Shown piece after piece: positions 9,451 to 21,000 of a stretch of DNA of 64,000 nucleotides. The stretch's first letter is position 1. Every line of letters starts with the position of its first letter. Origin of the DNA: Diphasiastrum complanatum (taxonomy: Eukaryota; Streptophyta; Lycopodiopsida; Lycopodiales; Lycopodiaceae); assembly GCA_029204225.1 (NCBI GenBank), contig CM055094.1, positions 28,322,107-28,386,106 of the forward strand, given 5' to 3'. The notes under the pieces were generated by a model. That model was not told the DNA's origin. It did not search any database and worked only from the letters and a program-made list of their open reading frames with translations. The position numbers and the translations under genes were made by a program.

Positions 9451-10084
9451 GTATTGTAATTGGCAAGATGGCCAGTAATTGGATGCCACACGTGCCAAAT
9501 AGCATAGGATGATTTTCCAAAGCTTTATTCTACATGTTACATTGTTGTACTTTTGAAAAGAGGCCAAAAAGTGCATAGATAGGGTAGAGAGAAAATAGGA
9601 GCCTAAATAGCATGTTTTTCGTTGTTTTTGGATCTCGAGATCTAGACCTCTAATTAGGATGGATCCAATGATCAATTAGGTAAGATGTTAGGGTTGGGTT
9701 ATGATGAGTTCAGAGAAGCCCTAAAATGCTCAGATCCGAGCTACTAATATATAAATATGTGATGGTTTCTCCATCAAATTATGAGTAAAAATTTGGTTTT
9801 CCATCTACCAATGCATAATATTTGCTATTTGTGTTGAGTTCTTTTCAATTGTGAGGTTGATTAGCAAGTTAAGGTACTGTACTCTACATGTGGCAGTCCG
9901 TACATTCACACATGTGAAGATAATTGCAAGTGTTTGAGCCTTATAGTGGAGTTCAAGCCAAGGGAAAGCTAAGAAACACTAAATTGGTTGGTGTTTTTGC
10001 TAAAGGATCTCAATTGGATCCATTCAAGGTGATTCCTCCATCATTTCAAACATTTATTGAAGTCTTTTTGCTACATTTTCAACA
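9451..10084 (+). repeat. 5' LTR of copia-1 (left edge uncertain)
   Basis: The right edge is certain: ...TTTTCAACA is followed directly by a TGGTATCAAAGC primer site at 10085. The left edge is a guess at TGTATTGTAATTGG, since no second LTR remains to compare. The estimated length of about 630 bp is plausible for a copia LTR. Confidence 0.5.
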
Positions 10085-10892
10085 TGGTATCAAAGCTATG
10101 TTATGAAATGAGCTAAATTCTTGCAATTTGATTCACTAGCATCATAGATTTTGATCAATTATTGATTCTTTGTGATTATCTATTATTTGTATCTCCATTA
10201 TTGATCAAACTAAGTGAATATGAGTCTTGTAGGATCTGATCTACATGTGTTTAGGCCTCTAAAACTAGATCAAGTCATTTCTTATCTACAAGACCAAGTT
10301 AGCAAGTTTTGCTTGCTTCCTTACATTTGATTCAAAGCGAGTTTTGGAGACAATCTCGGGGAGTAGCATTCAAGCATTGAAGAGGTAGAAGGATCAAACC
10401 TGGAGCTGATTTAGGTTGTTCTCAAGTGTATGAGAGACCTCCTAAGAGTGATTTAGGTTCAGTTCAAAGCATTTTGCATTTATTCATCATTAATATCAAT
10501 TTTTTGTCAAAATTGTGATCTTTGTAGCTTGTGCTTGGAAAGTAGATTGTTTTAATTCTTATATAAAGGTTCAACCTGATATTATAAGAGTGATTTAGAG
10601 TCGCATTTATGTGCAATTAGATCATCTTTTCTCAGGTTGATTGGATCTTTATAAGCCTTGTGAAGTTTATATCAAGGAGTCGTCAATTTGGGTCATTTTT
10701 CTACATCAAGCAAGCTAGTTTCAATTTGTAGCTTTTTCGATAGAATTGATTGAGATCAAGATCAAATAGCATCTTGTTGAGAATTCATTTGTTGATCATT
10801 CTCAAGTCCCTAGATCGTGGGATAGCTAGTACTTGCATCATTTCTATTGTGTATCCATTCTTAGATAATCAATCTCTCAGTGTTTAGAGGAG

Positions 10893-11400
10893 GATGGCGT
10901 CAATGGATGCTTTATCTTTTGGATTCTAGTGATAGGTTGAACAAATCAAACTATTCTATTTGAAAACTAAGAATGGAATCAATCCTTTGTAATGCAATAT
11001 TTGATGGATATAGTAAGTGGGGATGAGGATGAGCCTATCCACCCTCAAGAATCCACTAAATACAAGAAGAGGTGCAAACTAGCCCTTCATTGTATTAAAA
11101 TGAATGTAGCCAATGAACTTCTAAAGGAAGTCCGAGAGTGTATCTCGGCCTAAGAGGCTTAGAAGTCCCTTCAAAAGGTTTATGAGTCAAAGAACACTAC
11201 AAGGTTGCTTGCCTTGAAGCATCGAATCTTTCAAAGTTACCAAAAGAAGGGAGAGAGTGCTCATTCATATGTTCTAAGGGTCAAGGAGTTAAACAAATAA
11301 CTTTCCTTTATAGGTCCTCCTATAAAGGAAGACGAGCTTGTACAACTAATCTTGAATTGCCTTTGTGTAGATTTTTCTAACTTGGTGCAAGGATATGTCA
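10893..11400 (+). pseudogene. Copia-1 gag N-terminal part, frameshifted
   Basis: It starts MASMDA and continues with an ERLNKSNYSI-like motif. Reading it requires several frame changes and stop read-throughs, but it aligns by eye with copia-2 gag (14188 on), for example at the stretch aagaagaggtgcaaactagc against aagaagaggtctaggcttgc. Confidence 0.65.
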
Positions 11401-12489
11401 AAATACGCAAGTTGCCATCACTTGAAGACCTCTAAGGTGGCTGAGGAGAATAGGAGACAACACTTCAATGCAAGGATGGATAGGCTTCCTATCCATGATG
11501 GAGATGATCAACCACTCTTCATCAAGAGAAAGGGCAAAGCCAAGAGCAAAGGAGCTACATTCAAGAAGAATCAAGCAAAGATTGAGGTTCAAGATGGATC
11601 TTCAACTTCAACTCCAAGCAAGACCAAGAAGGACAAGTCCAAGATCAAATGCTACTATTGTAGCAAGGTAGGGCACTATGCCTCAGAATGCTTCAAGAAG
11701 AAGCAAGCACAAGGACAAGAATACATCAGCCAAGAGGCGGAAGAAAGTCCACATGAGGACTCACTAATGATTTCAAGCTTCTCTTCATCAAGCTTCAAGG
11801 GGGGAGATCCATGGTGGATAGATAGTGGGGCATGTTCCCACATGACAAGCAATAGGGAGTATTTTTCAACTCTTTTGTCTTATGAAGGGCCTATCAAGTC
11901 TATTTTTACAACATATGATGTTGTTTGTAAGATAGAAAGAGTAGGTTCTATTCCCTTGTGCTTAGGATCCTCAAAAAGGGTGAATGTTGATGGAGTCTTG
12001 TACATTCTTAGCGTCACTAAGTTGGGCAAATGGTTGATAATGATTGTTACATAAAGAAGAAAGGCAAGGTTATTGCTAAAGGCAATAGACCTGAAAAGCT
12101 TTTCAAGTTAGATGCTTTTGTTGACACTAATGTTGTGATGCTAGCCGAGGGAGACAAGTTTTCAGATTTTGATCTTTGGCACAAAAGACTTGGACACATC
12201 AATCCAAGTTCCATGGAGGCTATGTGCAAGGAGGAGCTTGCTTTAGGCCTTCCAAGGTCCTTAACAAAGGAGGAAAAGATTTGTGAAGCATGTTCACTAT
12301 CCCAAGGCACATAAGAAGGCTTTTCCAAGTTCTATCACTAAAACATCTCATCCTCTTGAGCTAATACATTTGGATGTTCACTTTGCTAGCACTAAGTCAA
12401 ATGGTGGAGCTTCGATGTTTGTAACATTCACAGATGACTTTTCAAGATATTGTTGGGTTTTCTTGCTTTCTTCCAAGGCTTACCCCTAA
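11395..12489 (+). pseudogene. Copia-1 zinc knuckle, protease, pre-integrase and partial integrase
   Basis: The CCHC knuckle CYYCSKVGHYASEC is at 11650-11691. The protease signature WWIDSGACSHMT lies at about 11811-11845, with the catalytic Asp-Ser-Gly intact. A frame change at about 12030 leads to the pre-integrase motif FDLWHKRLGHINPSS, and another at about 12290 to the integrase start HPLELIHLDVHFAS and FVTFTDDFSRYCWVF. Only the first catalytic Asp of integrase is present before truncation. Confidence 0.8.
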
Positions 12490-12709
12490 CTCAACATAGA
12501 TAGCTTTTTCTATTTTTCAAAAGGACTATAAGGACTGGGATATAGCTTTTACTTTTCAAAAAAAGTTCTACTTGCACTCAAAAATTGATCTAGATTGGCG
12601 ATTTAGATCTAGATAATCAAGAGCAATCAAATTAAGATCAAAATGAAAAAAATTGACCTCACATGTGTGAAGTACGATCTGTGTTCTATGGCACAGAAGA
12701 CTATGCCAC
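12490..12709 (+). other. Junction between copia-1 and copia-B
   Basis: 220 bp match no domain. A short piece (cacatgtgtgaagtacgat) resembles LTR text of the copia-2 family in reverse (cacatgtgtgaaccacaat near 59658), so a decayed LTR remnant is possible. Confidence 0.35.
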
Positions 12710-13253
12710 ATGAAGCCAATAGTCTTGTATCAGGCAAGCCAGCATGGAACGATTATAGGAGTAAGCATTAGCAATGCAACCAACTCGACATCATGTGATG
12801 TGTGCATAAAGGGAAAGATGTCTCGTACTCCCTTCACCAAGGACTCCTTCAGAACAACAAAGCTTATGGAATTAGTGCACTCGGACATCTGCGGACCCTT
12901 CGACGTGATCTTCATAGGAGGCTCAAAGTACTTTATCACCTTCATCGACAACTATAGCAAGTTTGCAATGGTCTACTTCATACATAGCAAGTCGGAAGCA
13001 CTTGACAAGTTCATAGAATACGTAAATTGGGCAGAAAAATGGACAGGAAGCAAAGTCAAACAGATTAGAACTGATCGTGGCAGAGAATATACTTTGAACC
13101 ACTTCGCTAACTTCTGCAACAGTCATGGAATCCTTCATAGAAGGACCGGGAAAAACATGACCCTCATGGAAGCCGCAAGGTGTATGATGGGCCTATTCGA
13201 AAGCATCAAGAGTGCTATGGGCTGAGGCAGTAGCTACAGCCGCCTACATCCAG
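12710..13253 (+). pseudogene. Copia-B pol segment 1: pre-integrase and integrase
   Basis: This is the left part of the oldest element in a nested stack. CDVCIKGKMSRTPF is the end of the pre-integrase zinc motif. LVHSDICGPFD and QIRTDRGREY carry the first two integrase Asp residues. The segment with the catalytic Glu is frameshifted (about 13135-13220). After AEAVATAAYI the frame is cut by copia-2 and resumes at 23974. The 5' LTR, gag and protease of copia-B are not seen. Confidence 0.82.
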
Positions 13254-13556
13254 TGTGAAAAATTGCCTACATTGGCAAATCTAGCCATGTAGAATATTGT
13301 ACATTTTGTCAATATTGTTTGTTGGTTACTTGAATGGCCAAAGTGCCACTTGTACATACACACCTAAAGTAGGTTACCACGAGTCAAGAGGAGTGGTTGT
13401 GTCTATTTGGTAGTGATTCCTACTTTGTAGGATCTAGACCATGATTTATGATGAGATTTGTACCTACCATTTCTGATAGATTGTTTAACAAGCATACAAT
13501 CACCTTGTGGATCATTCAAAGATTCATTTATGGTCCTTAGTACTGTACTTTTTACA
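13254..13556 (+). repeat. 5' LTR of copia-2, internally deleted
   Basis: It starts TGTGAAAAATTGCC and ends TTTTTACA. It is identical by eye to the 3' LTR up to gtacctaccat, then jumps to ttctgatagattg, missing 388 bp that correspond to 23500-23887. The missing block probably includes much of the promoter region. Confidence 0.92.
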
Positions 13557-13569
13557 TGGTATCAGAGCC
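13557..13569 (+). other. Primer-binding site of copia-2
   Basis: TGGTATCAGAGCC follows the LTR with no spacer, matching the initiator Met-tRNA site used by many plant copia elements. Confidence 0.92.
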
Positions 13570-14187
13570 AAGTACAAGGCCATTGATCTGTGTTTGAATC
13601 TAATCCAATTTTAGCAGGTTTTGGTGCAAAAAGCTAGTATTGGAAGGGCGAGCTGGTATCCAGGTTTTGGTGAAGGGATTTGATCCCAAACTTTTTCAGG
13701 ATCAAAATCCATACTGTTCACACGTGTGGGCATCTCTGAACTAGCATTTAATAACCCATATTCATTGGATCATAGAAAATTCATATGGTGTCAGTTTGAT
13801 GTAATTTTTGGTGCAAATCCTAGGATAAGCTACCAAGATCACTTGCCATTGATTAGTTTTGAATTTGTTTCATGAAAACTGATTAATCTAGGCTGATTTC
13901 AGACCTTCTTAAAGTGGAAACCAGGTCTTGAAAGTACATCAAAGTGAATGAGAGAGATAGAGTCAGTTTTTGTCCAAGAATAGCCAAGATTGGCAAGATT
14001 TGCTTGAGTGTAGTTTTCATCTCATCTTATCTTCATTCCATCTTGTGAGGGAGTGATAGAACTGTGATTACAAATCCATCTGTTGGATTAGAAGTCAACA
14101 TTTGAGTGAAACACTGCAAGTTAGAAACCTTTGTGAGTTTCAGGTCCAAACAAATCTATATCTTGTGTGTAGAATCTTGCTAGTAAG
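13570..14187 (+). other. Leader of copia-2
   Basis: About 600 bp of untranslated sequence between the primer site and gag, with no domain. A part of it (ggatcaaaatccatactg at about 13700) recurs inverted near 59320, identifying the right-hand fragments as the same family. Confidence 0.6.
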
Positions 14188-14989
14188 ATGGGATCAGTGG
14201 GAGCCTACCTTCTAGAAGCTAGTGAGAGGTTAAATTCTACCAATTATGCTATTTGGAAAGTGAGGATGGAGTCACTAATGGTGCTCCAGGATCTTTATGA
14301 GTTTCTAATAGATGATGAAGATGAACCTCTAGGTGCACAGGAATTAGTGAGATACAAGAAGAGGTCTAGGCTTGCACTTCACTGTATTAAGATGAATGTA
14401 AGCAATGATCTTTTAAGGGAAGTATCATCATGTAAGAGTGCTAAAGAGACTTGGGAATCTTTAAAATCTATCTATGAGTCTAGTAACACTTCGAGGGAAT
14501 CAGATTCTACAAAGCATGAAGAGGAGTGATGAGAGTGCACAAGATTATGTTCTAAGAATCAAGTCTCTTAATAGGGAGTTAGCTTCCATTGGAGAGAAGA
14601 TTCAAGATAGTGAGCTTGTTCAGATTGTCCTAAATGGTCTAGGGAGTGGCTTTACAAATTTGGTCCAAAGCTTTGCAATCCAAGACACTTTGCCTACTAT
14701 AGAAAAGCTACACAGTGTATTAGTAGCTGAAGAGTGTAGGATGTTTCATAAATGCTATTTCTCTGCAGGATGGTGATGAGAAAGCTAATTTCTCATTCAA
14801 AAGCAAGAAGAAGACCAATGGCAAGAAGAAGCACTTCAAGGAGACCAAGGAGGAGGAGGAGGCTTCAAGCTCAAAGGCCAAGATCAAAGACAAGTCCAAG
14901 TACAAATGTTTTTTCTGTGGAAAGAAAGGACATTTTGCATCAAAATGTCTCAAGAAGAAGAAGGCACAAGAGAGCAAACAAATCAACAT
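14188..14989 (+). pseudogene. Copia-2 gag, two frameshifts
   Basis: Gag starts MGSVGAYLLEASERLNSTNY and shows the copia gag core (AIWKVRMESL, LALHCIKMNVSNDLL, SAKETWESLKSIYESS). The frame shifts near 14500 and again near 14720-14760. The Lys-rich tail then carries the CCHC knuckle CFFCGKKGHFASKC (14907-14948) in the frame that continues into pol. It would package the element RNA. With two shifts no full Gag can be made. Confidence 0.85.
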
Positions 14990-15026
14990 TGCACATCAGG
15001 AGGAAGAGGAGGATGAAGAGTCATCC

Positions 15027-17014
15027 TTGATGGTTTCCAACAAACCACCATCATCCAAGAGCAACACCAATGATTCTTGGTGGATTGATAGTGGGGCAAG
15101 TTCCCACATGACATATCAAAAGGACATATTCTCCACCTTACTTTCTTACAATGACTTACATAGATCAATCTATACTGCAAGTAGTCAAGAATGTAAGATA
15201 AGTGGAATAGGAACAGTTCCCTTGTATGTGGGATCATCCAAAAGGATGAATCTAGATAATGTTCTTTATGTTTCTAAGTTAACCAAGAATTTGCTTAGTG
15301 TTGTCCTATTAATGGATAATGGCCTAGATGTACAATTTAAGCATGGAGTTTGTTCCATCCTTAGAAATGATGAATGTATAGCCAAAGGCCTTAAGCAAGG
15401 TAGATTGTTTAAGCTTGATGCTAATATTGCAGTGGAGAGTGTTAACTTGGTAAAGGTGGAGCTATCAAAGGTGGAACTGTGGCACAAAAGGTTGGGCCAC
15501 CCCAACTACAAAGCCATGGAATCTATGGCTACAAAGGAGCTTGCAGTTGGACTCCCCAAGCATTTGTCAAAGTGTGGGAAGAGATATGAAGCATGCAGCC
15601 TCTCAAAGGCTCACAAGCTACCCTTCTCAAGATCTACATCAAGATCAAACTCTCCTCTTGAACTCATCCATTCGGATGTTCATAGTTTTTCACATGAGTC
15701 TAATGGTGGTGCCAAGTACTATGTAATCTTCATTGATGACTATTCTAGATTTTGTTGGATGTACCTCCTGTCTAGCAAATCAATGGTGTTTGATTCTTTT
15801 GTAAAGTTCAAGACTTTGGTAGAAAATCAGCTTAGTACCAAGATTAAGGTATTAAGGAGTGATAATGGAGGTGAATATATCTCCAATAAGTTGATTGACT
15901 TTTGTATTTCTAATGGCATAAAGAGGGAGTTGTCATGTCCATACACCCCTCAACAAAATGGAGTGAGTGAAAGAAGAAATAGATCTCTTTGTGAGTGTTC
16001 TAAGGCCTTAAGGCTAGATGCTTCTCTATCCATACCATTTTGGGGTGAAGTAATAACTTGTGCTAACTATTTGTGCAATAGATTGCCAAACCAAGCCATT
16101 GGAGGAATCACACCATTTGAAGCTCTATTTGGAGAGAAGCCCAATCTCAAAGATCTCAAAGTTTTTGGATCCACTTGCTATGTACACCAATTCTTGGATA
16201 AGAGAAGGAAGGATGATGCAACATCCATCAAAGGCATCTTTGTGGGATATGGTGAGAATAACAAAGGTTATAGAGTCTTCAATCCCATCACTAGCAAGGT
16301 GATAGTGAGTAGGGATGTTATTTTTTATGAAGGACATGCTTGTGATTTGGATGATAATGCTACTAATTATCTTGATGCCAAGGATCATGCTAGGATGGAG
16401 GAGGAGCTTCCAAGTGAAGAAGAACTTGAGGATCCACCTCAAGATGCAAGAACTCCAAGAACTCCAAGAAGATCTACAAGGGCAAGATCCGAGCCATTGA
16501 GGCTCACCTATGATGGTCAAGGTGATCAAAGGGAAGGCTCATCATCTTTCACGTCTTACACCTTTCTTACTTCAATGTTAGATGAGCCAACATGCTATGA
16601 AGATGCTTGTAAGTCTAAAAGTTGGATGGATGCTATGCAAGTAGAGTATGATGCTCTTATTGAGAATCATACTTGGGATCTTGTGGATCTTCCTCAAGGG
16701 AAGAAACCTCTTGATTGCAAGTGGGTGTTTAGATTGAAGTATAATCAAGATGGATCAATAAGCAAGCATAAAGCTAGGCTTGTTGCCAAAGGTTTTTTAC
16801 AAACCAAAGGCATTGACTATGATGAGACTTTTGCTCCTGTGGCTAAGCTTGTTACTATCAGGTTGATCATTAGTCTTGCTACAACCTTCAATTGGGAGCT
16901 ATTCCAACTTGACTTCACAAATGCATTCCTCAATGGTTATTTGGAGGAAGAGATCTACATGAGGCAACCCGAGGGCTTCATCAAGGCAAAGCATGAAGGA
17001 AAGGTGTGTTTTTT
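15027..17014 (+). pseudogene. Copia-2 pol part 1: protease, integrase, N-terminal RT
   Basis: One open frame of about 660 codons. Protease is at residues 18-29 (WWIDSGASSHMT). The pre-integrase motif is VELWHKRLGHPNYKAM. Integrase follows with LIHSDVHSFS, VLRSDNGGEY and PQQNGVSERRNRS, supplying Asp, Asp and Glu. After a charged linker RT begins (LDCKWVFRLKYN, ARLVAKGFLQTKGIDYDE, QLDFTNAFLNGYLEEE). The frame is cut at GKVCF by the chromovirus and continues at 22149. Apart from this insertion the pol frame is intact. The true frame extends upstream of 15027 into the zinc knuckle. Confidence 0.9.
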
Positions 17015-17370
17015 TGTTACGAGCTCGTAACCAGTGCCGAACCCTAGAGAACACAGATAGGTCAGATACCACAGTCAGGGTCGTGTCTAGCGTACATGAC
17101 CAACAGGGCAAGACAGTGTGAGTAGTGTGCCCCAGCATGGTCCATAGCCATGGCAGGCCTAACACAGCCTAGGGACCCTGTCAGCAGGATAGGGCCCCCA
17201 GTTGGGTCCCGACGTGCAGTCGGCCACGTCAGTGCCATGTGGCCGACACTTGGCAGTAGCATGCTACCAGTCCTCACACTGGGCTAGGAGGGGCTTACTC
17301 TATCAGGGAGTAGGCAAGGTAGGGTGGATCAATTAGTGTTTGCCCTACTGTGGTGTTAGGATCTATTACA
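17015..17370 (+). repeat. 5' LTR of the chromovirus
   Basis: Begins TGTTACGAGCTCGTAACC, which contains the palindrome gttacgagctcgtaac, and ends GGATCTATTACA. Length 356 bp, the same as the 3' copy. Confidence 0.95.
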
Positions 17371-17371
17371 C

Positions 17372-17385
17372 TGGTATCAGAGCCA
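17372..17385 (+). other. Primer-binding site of the chromovirus
   Basis: TGGTATCAGAGCCA, one base after the LTR, complementary to initiator Met-tRNA. Confidence 0.92.
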
Positions 17386-18079
17386 TCTCCATCCTAGGGA
17401 GTTCAGGACAACAGTAGAGAAAGCTATCAGAAGATAGGAAAGATTTCTCAGATTCTCAGAAAAGAATTGAGGAGGAAAATCGCTGTAGGGACAGCTTTTA
17501 AATCCTTGAAATTTGCTAGGAATTTACAGTTGTTTGAGGCACAATCCCTTGTAGAAGCTCAGCGCTGAAAAATCAGGGATTTACCCTTGATTTTTATGTA
17601 TCAGTTGTGGATTTTTGAGCACATTTTAAATAGAAAACGTGGAGCAGGTCCAGCGCTGCCAAATTGGGTGGAAACTTCGAATTTGGAGTGAAATTTTCTG
17701 GAATTTAGAGCGAATCTGAGACAGAATCGTGGGTGCAGTCCAGCGCTGAAGGTCTTTGGCAGGAACCACAAGTTTGCAACTGTTTTGGGTCCTAAAACGG
17801 GAATTTTGGAGCAAAAAGTATACACCTCAGACAGCGAGGGAAGGGGCCAAGACGATCAAAAGTTTGTTTCTTTTTCTTGGTACCTTGATCTCTGATTTTT
17901 CCGGACAGCAGATCTGAAAGCAGTGGAGGAAGAGCTGAAAGGGCTTTTCTTGATTCTCTCTGTGGAAGTACAGTTCTCAGAAAGAGCTAAGTTTTCTTTC
18001 CCTCCTTGTACAGTTGTAAATTAGTCTTTTAGACTTTTTTTCCTTCAGAAGTTAAGGTAGCTCTCTTTCAGTTCCGAAG
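17386..18079 (+). other. Leader of the chromovirus with about 90-bp periodic CAGCGCTG motif
   Basis: No coding domain is seen. The 8-bp palindrome CAGCGCTG occurs at 17560, 17651 and 17741, that is every 90-91 bp, each followed by an A-rich stretch and a gag(c)-type stretch. This suggests three diverged tandem units. The gag start lies at 18080. Confidence 0.6.
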
Positions 18080-21000
18080 ATGACCACTCCTCAGGGACCT
18101 GATCAACCCCCGGAGAGAGGCTTCGACGAACTTGAAACAGAAGCCTTGGCTTACAAAAAAGGGAAGGAACCCATGGAAGTGGAAGAACAGGAACATTTCG
18201 TCGAAGAACTCGATGAACTGGTTACCAAGGAGCAGTTCCTCCAATTGGTAACAGAAGTGGATGAACTGAAGTTGGCATTAGCCAATTTCAAGTCTAGTGT
18301 GGACGACTCGTTCGCTGAACTCAAAAACTTGTTTTTGAGTTCCGCGAAAGGAAGCCTTCCCTCCACTTCTCAGTTATCCCCTTCTCCACTTCCATCAGTT
18401 TCGGGTGAGACTTTACGGTCTCACCCCAGTGTTTTTAAAGATTTAAAGCCTCCTACTTTTAATGGGGAAGAGAAGGATAGAAATGCAGATATTCTACAAA
18501 CCTTCCTCAGCAAATAGAAGAACATTCATGCTCTTAAACAGACCCCTGACCATTTGCAAGCAATTGAGGCCAGCCTTTCTTTAGGGCCTATGGCCTATAA
18601 GTGGTGGTTAAATCTCCAGGAGACTGGGCAGACTCCCCGGTCATGGAAAGCTTTTGAAGAAGCTTTCCTAAGAGAATTTCTACCAGAGAATGAACTTGAT
18701 AGAGCCTGGGAAGCCTGGGAAAGAACAGTAATGGACAAGTCCCTCATCCAATATATCTCGCAGTATCGAGAAGCAATTTTAAAGATTAAAAATATGGATG
18801 ACTATCAAAAAATCAGGGGATTTGTCCGTGGCCTCAAAGATGAATATAAAGTAGAGGTCCAGAGAAACTCGCCTACTACCCTTGAGCAAGCTCTCAGATA
18901 TGCTCAAATCTATGATGATTCAGTGGGTAGGAAGAGAGCGAGACAACAACCACTTTCTGAGCAGCTTCCTCAGAAAGACTTTCAATTTAAAAAGAAATTT
19001 TTAAAAAGAAAGAAAGAAGATAAATTTAAAGGTGAAGCTCCTCAGAAACGCCCTTCACTCATACAGCCCTTAAAACCAGATGATTTTGAGAAAGCCAAAC
19101 AAGAACGTTTGTGCTTTGTGTGTATGGGCAAGGGACACACAGTCAGATAGTGTCCCAAGGGGCCTTTCACTAAAAAAGATAAAAAACAAGTTCATCTTGT
19201 TCAGACTGTATGTTTCCCCAGTGACTCGGCAGTTTCCGAGATCAAAGTGTATCATGAAGATCATGAACACTGTTGCCAGCTGACCTCTGCAATGCTAGCG
19301 AGACCCTTCAGCTTTGGGCCGCATGACCTAGTACGTATGCATGGGAAAGTTGGTAACCAGTCAGTAAGAGTCATGGTTGATGATAGGGCAACCCATAATT
19401 TCATCACCCACACCCTGGTTAAAAAGCTTAAACTACCAGAAGTACCTAGTCAGCATAGGTACATAGTTTCATTAGCTAAGGGTGAAGATAAAAAAATATG
19501 GGAAACTATGGTAAGTAAGTTAAATCTTGGTATTCAGGGGTACCAAGATCAAATAAACTTTCAGATAATGCACCTGGATCGAACAGACATTGTTCTCGGG
19601 AGAGATTGGCTCTACAGTTTAGGACCTTCCCTCCACAAAAACTATCAGGAGAACACCCTCAGCTTTCAGTATAAAGGCCGAGAGATCCAGTTGCATGGGG
19701 AGCATGATGTTCCCAACAGCCCTATGGTCTGCAGTTCAGAGCTCTGTCAGCTAATCGGAGACGAAGACCATCAGGTATTCTTATGTGACTTTCAGTTTAT
19801 TCCTGAAGTTTCTATTTCCAGTTCTATTCAGCAGAAAATCAGTAAATTAGAAACTTTATTGTCTAAATTTAAAGATGTTTTTCCTGAAGATTTGCCACAT
19901 GGTTTACCACCTAGCAGAGAGGTAGATCATGTAATAAACCTAGTACCAGGTACAGCACCTGTTTTTCTGACAGACCATGAGAGTCTCAGATACCTTTGCA
20001 ATCAACCTGAGCTTAGAGGTCGGAAAGCTCGTTGGGCAGAGTTGATGCAAGAGTTTGACATGTCTATCAGATATAGGCGTGGAAAATTCAATACAGTAGC
20101 AGATGCCCTTAGCAGAATGCCTATGATAAACGAGCTGAGTTTTACTCAGATTCGTAATGAGTTACTCGAGTCCTTGAGAGGGAAATGCCAGCATGATGCA
20201 TTCTTCTCTATTATCTGGAACTCAGTCCAGAACAGATAGTTACAGACTCCAGAACCAGTTCCCGGGGCTGGTGCCAGTTCATCCAAGAATACGACAGCTT
20301 CCGTTGAGGATGATGATGAGTCCGAGTATACGTCATCAGATGACGTTGAGGATTCTGAGCCTGTATTACCCAAGCAAACCCCAGTGGTTGAGGGTCAGTT
20401 GACTCAAGGATTCAAATGGAAACAGTATTCCAATCAGGATGAGTACTTGCTCTATAGAGATAGAGTATGTGTCCCCAATTCAGAGGATTATAGGCAGCAG
20501 GTCCTATATGAATGTCATGACAATCCTAGCGCGGGACACCCAGGCATACAGAAGACCTATGAGCTTCTTCGTAGGCAATTTTTCTGGCCCAGTATGAAAA
20601 GGGACGTCCACCAGTATGTAACCAGTTGCCAGAAATGTCAAGTAAATAAAGTAGAGCGTTTAAAGGCAGGAGGGTTGTTGCATCCCTTAGAAATATCAGC
20701 TGGTAAATGGGAGAGTATCTCCATGGATTTTATAGTAGGCCTGCCTAAAACCCAAAAGGGTAATGACGCTATATGGGTCACAGTTGACCGTCTGACCAAA
20801 ATAGCTCATTTTATTCCGACCAAAACAACCGTTAGAGCTCCAGAGTTAGCGAGGTTGTTTGTAGACGGGCTATTTAAATTGTACGGTCTACCTTCCGGCA
20901 TAGTCAGCGACCGGGACAGTAAGTTTACTGGAAATTTTTGGAAGGCAGTATTCCATCATCTCCATACTAAACTTAATATGAGTACCACCGACCATCCACA

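Larger units (their letters stand above)
10085..12489 (+). mobile_element. Copia-1: Ty1/copia element truncated in integrase
   Basis: The order is primer site (10085-10096), leader (10097-10892), gag (10893 on), zinc knuckle, protease, pre-integrase domain and the first part of integrase. The sequence stops matching at about 12486, so most of integrase, RT, RNase H and the 3' LTR are missing. Gag and pol resemble copia-2 closely enough to be the same lineage. The leader shows no coding domain. Confidence 0.8.
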
